33,083 nucleotides of DNA from Bacillota bacterium (lineage in GTDB: Bacteria; Bacillota_E; Sulfobacillia; Sulfobacillales; JAIMBI01): assembly GCA_021828405.1 (NCBI GenBank), contig JAKARZ010000023.1, forward strand, positions 1 to 33,083, read 5' to 3'. Positions 30,833 through 33,083 of the stretch are shown piece by piece (position 1 is the stretch's first letter; each line of letters starts with the position of its first letter). The translations under genes were made by a program, and so were the position numbers. The notes beneath the pieces are model-generated. The model was not told the DNA's origin, made no database searches, and saw only the letters and a list, made by a program, of their open reading frames with translations.

Positions 30833-30854
30833 TGTAGCGGACGGGAGGGTGACG

Positions 30855-31868
30855 ATGCGGGCAATCTTGGTGGAGCAGGGCGGCGGGCCGGAGATGCTGA
30901 CGGTGCGGGAGCTGCCGGACCCGGTGCCGGAATACGGCGAGGTGCTGGTGCGGGTTCGCGCGGCGGGGGTCAACCGCCGCGACGTGTGGGTGCGGCGCGG
31001 CCAATTCGGGATTCCGGCGGCCGGCCTGGTGCCGGGCAGCGACGCGGCTGGGGACATTGCGGCTGTCGGCCCGGGCGTCGCGGGCTGGCAGGTGGGTGAC
31101 CGGGTGGTGGTTTACCCCGGCACCAATTGTGGGCGTTGCGAGGCCTGCCGCTCCGGCCGCACGAATTGCTGCCCTCAGTTCTCTCCCACGAACGGATCCT
31201 ATGCGGAATTGATGGCGGTGCCCGTGGCCCGGCTCGCGTCTATGCCGTCGGGCATCACGTATGAAGAAGCCGCCACGGTGGGGGTGCCGTATCTGACGGC
31301 GGAGGAAGCCTGGCTTCGGGCGGGTGCGCAGCCGGGCCAGGTGGCGGTCATCTGGGCCGCCACGGGCGGACTCGGCGTGGCGGCCGTGCAATTGGCGCGC
31401 CTTCGGGGAATGCGGGTGCTGGCGGTCACCCGCGATGAGGATAAGGCGGAGCGCCTGCAGCGGGAGTGCGCGCCGGAGACCCTGCTGTGGGATGGCCGGA
31501 GCAGCCTCGCGGCGGAGGTGGAGCGCCGCACGGGCGGCCTGGGCGCGGATGTGGTGTTCGACCCGCTGGGGGCGGGGACCTTCGGCCAGTCCATCGGCAT
31601 GGCCCGGCGCGGCGGGGTGGTGGTGACCGTGGGGACCACCACCGGCAGCCGCGTGGAGTTGGAGCTACGGGAGGTTTTCACGAAGCGACTGACGATTCTG
31701 GGCGCCTATCTGGGGGCGGGAGGCCTCTTGCCCCGCCTGCTGGGCCTGTTTTCCCGGGGGGGGCTCACGCCGGTGATCGACCGCACGCTGCCACTGGAGG
31801 AGGCGGCCGAGGCCCATCGGGCGCTTGAGGGCGGGCAGGTGTTCGGCAACGTCGTGCTGACACCGTAG
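30855..31868 (+). CDS. Medium-chain dehydrogenase/reductase, quinone-oxidoreductase-like
   Basis: 337 aa NAD(P)H-dependent MDR. GroES-like N-terminal domain, then Rossmann fold with ATGGLGVAAVQLA (AxxGGxG-type nucleotide loop). The four structural zinc cysteines are present (CGRCEACRSGRTNCC, C-x2-C-x2-C-x7-C), but the catalytic-zinc ligands are not: the usual GHE is GSD in PGSDAAGDI. It should reduce quinones or enoyl/enone compounds rather than act as a zinc alcohol dehydrogenase. ATG 30855 lies 6 nt after GGGAGG; a GTG at 30849 falls inside that site. Convergent with the histidine kinase, only 7 bp apart. Confidence 0.9.
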   Translation: MRAILVEQGGGPEMLTVRELPDPVPEYGEVLVRVRAAGVNRRDVWVRRGQFGIPAAGLVPGSDAAGDIAAVGPGVAGWQVGDRVVVYPGTNCGRCEACRSGRTNCCPQFSPTNGSYAELMAVPVARLASMPSGITYEEAATVGVPYLTAEEAWLRAGAQPGQVAVIWAATGGLGVAAVQLARLRGMRVLAVTRDEDKAERLQRECAPETLLWDGRSSLAAEVERRTGGLGADVVFDPLGAGTFGQSIGMARRGGVVVTVGTTTGSRVELELREVFTKRLTILGAYLGAGGLLPRLLGLFSRGGLTPVIDRTLPLEEAAEAHRALEGGQVFGNVVLTP

Positions 31869-31875
31869 CGCCCGC

Positions 31876-33083
31876 TCAGGGTGGGGTGGCGGCGGGCAGC
31901 CACACCGTGAACCGGGCGCCGCCGTGGGGCCGGTTGTTGGCCGCCACGTGCCCGCCGTGCGCTTCGACCAGTGCCCGCACGATGGCGAGCCCGAGGCCCA
32001 TGCCGCCGCGGTCGCGGCTCCGCGCGGCATCCCCGCGGTAGAACCTCTCGAACAAGTGGGGCAGGACGTCCCCGGGGATGCCCGGCCCCTCGTCATCCAC
32101 GACAATGCGCGCGCCGTCCGCCGCGGGCCCCACGTGGACCGTGACCGTCCCCTCGAACGGAGTGTGGCGCAGCGCGTTGTCCACCAAATTCATCACCACC
32201 TCAAACAGCCGATCCGGATCGATGCGGCTCCACACCGGGCTGGCGTCGATCGCGAGGCGGCTGCCGCCCAGTGCGCGAAGCGTCGGCTCGCGCTCGCGCA
32301 CCCACTGGGCCAATTCCACCGTTTCCCGGTGCAGTTCCTGGGTTGGGGCGGCGTCAAGGCGCGACAGCGTCAGCAATTGCGTGACCAGGCGCGTCATGCG
32401 CCGCGTCTCCCGCTGCATGGCGGTCAGCGCCTGCCGGCGCTCGTCCGGCGTGCCCTCGCCCTCCTCCCACAACTGCAGAAACCCGGACACGGCCGTGAGG
32501 GGCGTGCGCAGTTCATGTGAGGCGTCTGCCAGGAACCGGCGCGTTTCGGCCTCGGCCTCGCGCTGGCGCTGAAACGACTCCGCCACGGCGAGCGACATGC
32601 GGTTGACCGCGTCGCCCAGGCGCGCCAGCTCGCGTGGAGCGCGGTCCAGGACGGTCAGCTCGCCGTACTGGCCCGCCGCAATCCCCTCCGTGGTTTGGAT
32701 GACGCGCCGCAGCGGGTCCAGCGTGCGGCGCACGCTCACGGCGCCCAGCCACCCCACGGCGCCCAGGAGCGCCAGGGCCAGCACGGCAAACAGCAGCGTG
32801 TCTTCGGTGAGAATGTGGCTTAGCGGGGCTGTGGACACCATCAGCCACAGCGTTCCGAGAAAGTGTCCATGCTGCCGGAGCGGGCTCGCCACCACCACCC
32901 GGCCGCTCCAGACGGTGTAACTGCCCAGGGCCGGGACGGGGGGCCGCACGTTGGCCGGCAGACTGGCGGAGTTGGCAATCGAGAAGCCGCTGGCATTGGC
33001 CACCAGCACTTCGACGCCCGGGCTGTGAAAGTGGCGAAACAGAATGGGCACCAGCGTGGCGAAGGTGTTGTGCGAAATCGAGT
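31876..33083 (-). CDS. Sensor histidine kinase, N-terminus beyond the window
   Basis: Partial: the frame is open to the right edge, so the N-terminal cytoplasmic tail, TM1 and part of the sensor are missing. Visible: end of an extracytoplasmic sensor region, TM2 (TLLFAVLALALLGAVGWLGA), HAMP (RRTLDPLRRVIQTTEGIAAG), HisKA with phospho-His in FLADASHELRTPLTAVSGFL, N-box NLVDNALRHTP, G1 DDEGPGIPGD, F-box LFERFYRGD and G2 GMGLGLAIV. This is an EnvZ/BaeS/PhoR-class kinase. The response-regulator gene probably lies just outside the window, upstream of the kinase. Confidence 0.95.
   Translation of the reverse strand, partial: SISHNTFATLVPILFRHFHSPGVEVLVANASGFSIANSASLPANVRPPVPALGSYTVWSGRVVVASPLRQHGHFLGTLWLMVSTAPLSHILTEDTLLFAVLALALLGAVGWLGAVSVRRTLDPLRRVIQTTEGIAAGQYGELTVLDRAPRELARLGDAVNRMSLAVAESFQRQREAEAETRRFLADASHELRTPLTAVSGFLQLWEEGEGTPDERRQALTAMQRETRRMTRLVTQLLTLSRLDAAPTQELHRETVELAQWVREREPTLRALGGSRLAIDASPVWSRIDPDRLFEVVMNLVDNALRHTPFEGTVTVHVGPAADGARIVVDDEGPGIPGDVLPHLFERFYRGDAARSRDRGGMGLGLAIVRALVEAHGGHVAANNRPHGGARFTVWLPAATPP

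Noticed and set aside
1..33083. CRISPR array, rRNA, integrase or prophage module
   Set aside because: No regularly spaced repeats, rRNA sequence, tyrosine/serine recombinase or phage structural gene was found on either strand.

Overview
The window is GC-rich bacterial chromosome, gene-dense on both strands. Shine-Dalgarno sites of the AGGAGGTG type, genome-encoded CCA on all three tRNAs, a CsaA/YwfO/HelD/S11-carboxypeptidase gene set and a secreted S53 (kumamolisin-type) acid protease suggest a high-GC, possibly acid- or heat-tolerant Bacillota (Sulfobacillus/Symbiobacterium/Thermaerobacter-like). This placement is inference. No rRNA, CRISPR array or prophage was seen.

Layout. (1) 1-2.3 kb: an ArsR-type regulator with an apparently leaderless start, then a decayed IS21-type istB. 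(2) 2.3-2.9 kb: tRNA-Val(CAC) on +, and tRNA-Asn(GUU) with a CAU-anticodon tRNA on -, each set with a recognisable promoter. (3) 3.0-6.0 kb: a large secreted sedolisin with an insert before the catalytic domain and three C-terminal beta modules. (4) 6.0-8.4 kb: about 900 bp holding a possible broken HTH gene, then a tnpB-only IS200/IS605-type element with both hairpin ends. (5) 8.6-13.8 kb: helD, a dapF homologue in which both catalytic cysteines are serine, and a divergent argS. (6) 13.9-16.4 kb: a translationally coupled operon of PilZ protein, metallo-beta-lactamase-fold hydrolase and two MaoC/hotdog dehydratase subunits. (7) 16.5-20.8 kb: a minus-strand operon of acyl-CoA synthetase, membrane acyltransferase-3 and MFS transporter, closed by a strong terminator. 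(8) 20.9-25.3 kb, all minus strand: D-Ala-D-Ala carboxypeptidase, a tiny Cys-rich protein, an unknown 141-aa protein coupled to a threonine dehydratase-like enzyme, and an atypical NRAMP-family transporter. (9) 25.4-31.9 kb, plus strand: amidohydrolase, HD phosphohydrolase, CsaA, glycosyltransferase coupled to a NodB-like deacetylase, and an MDR oxidoreductase. (10) A sensor histidine kinase enters from the right edge on the minus strand.

Much of the window is housekeeping (tRNAs, ArgS, HelD, carboxypeptidase, CsaA). The candidates for undescribed biology are the coupled cassettes: PilZ-MBL-MaoC-MaoC; acyl-CoA ligase-acyltransferase-exporter; glycosyltransferase-deacetylase with an unassigned C-terminal region; and the 141-aa protein coupled to the PLP enzyme. 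The cysteine-less DapF homologue and the TnpB element with a changed catalytic acid are the most striking single proteins. No complete new defence system or large biosynthetic cluster was recognised.
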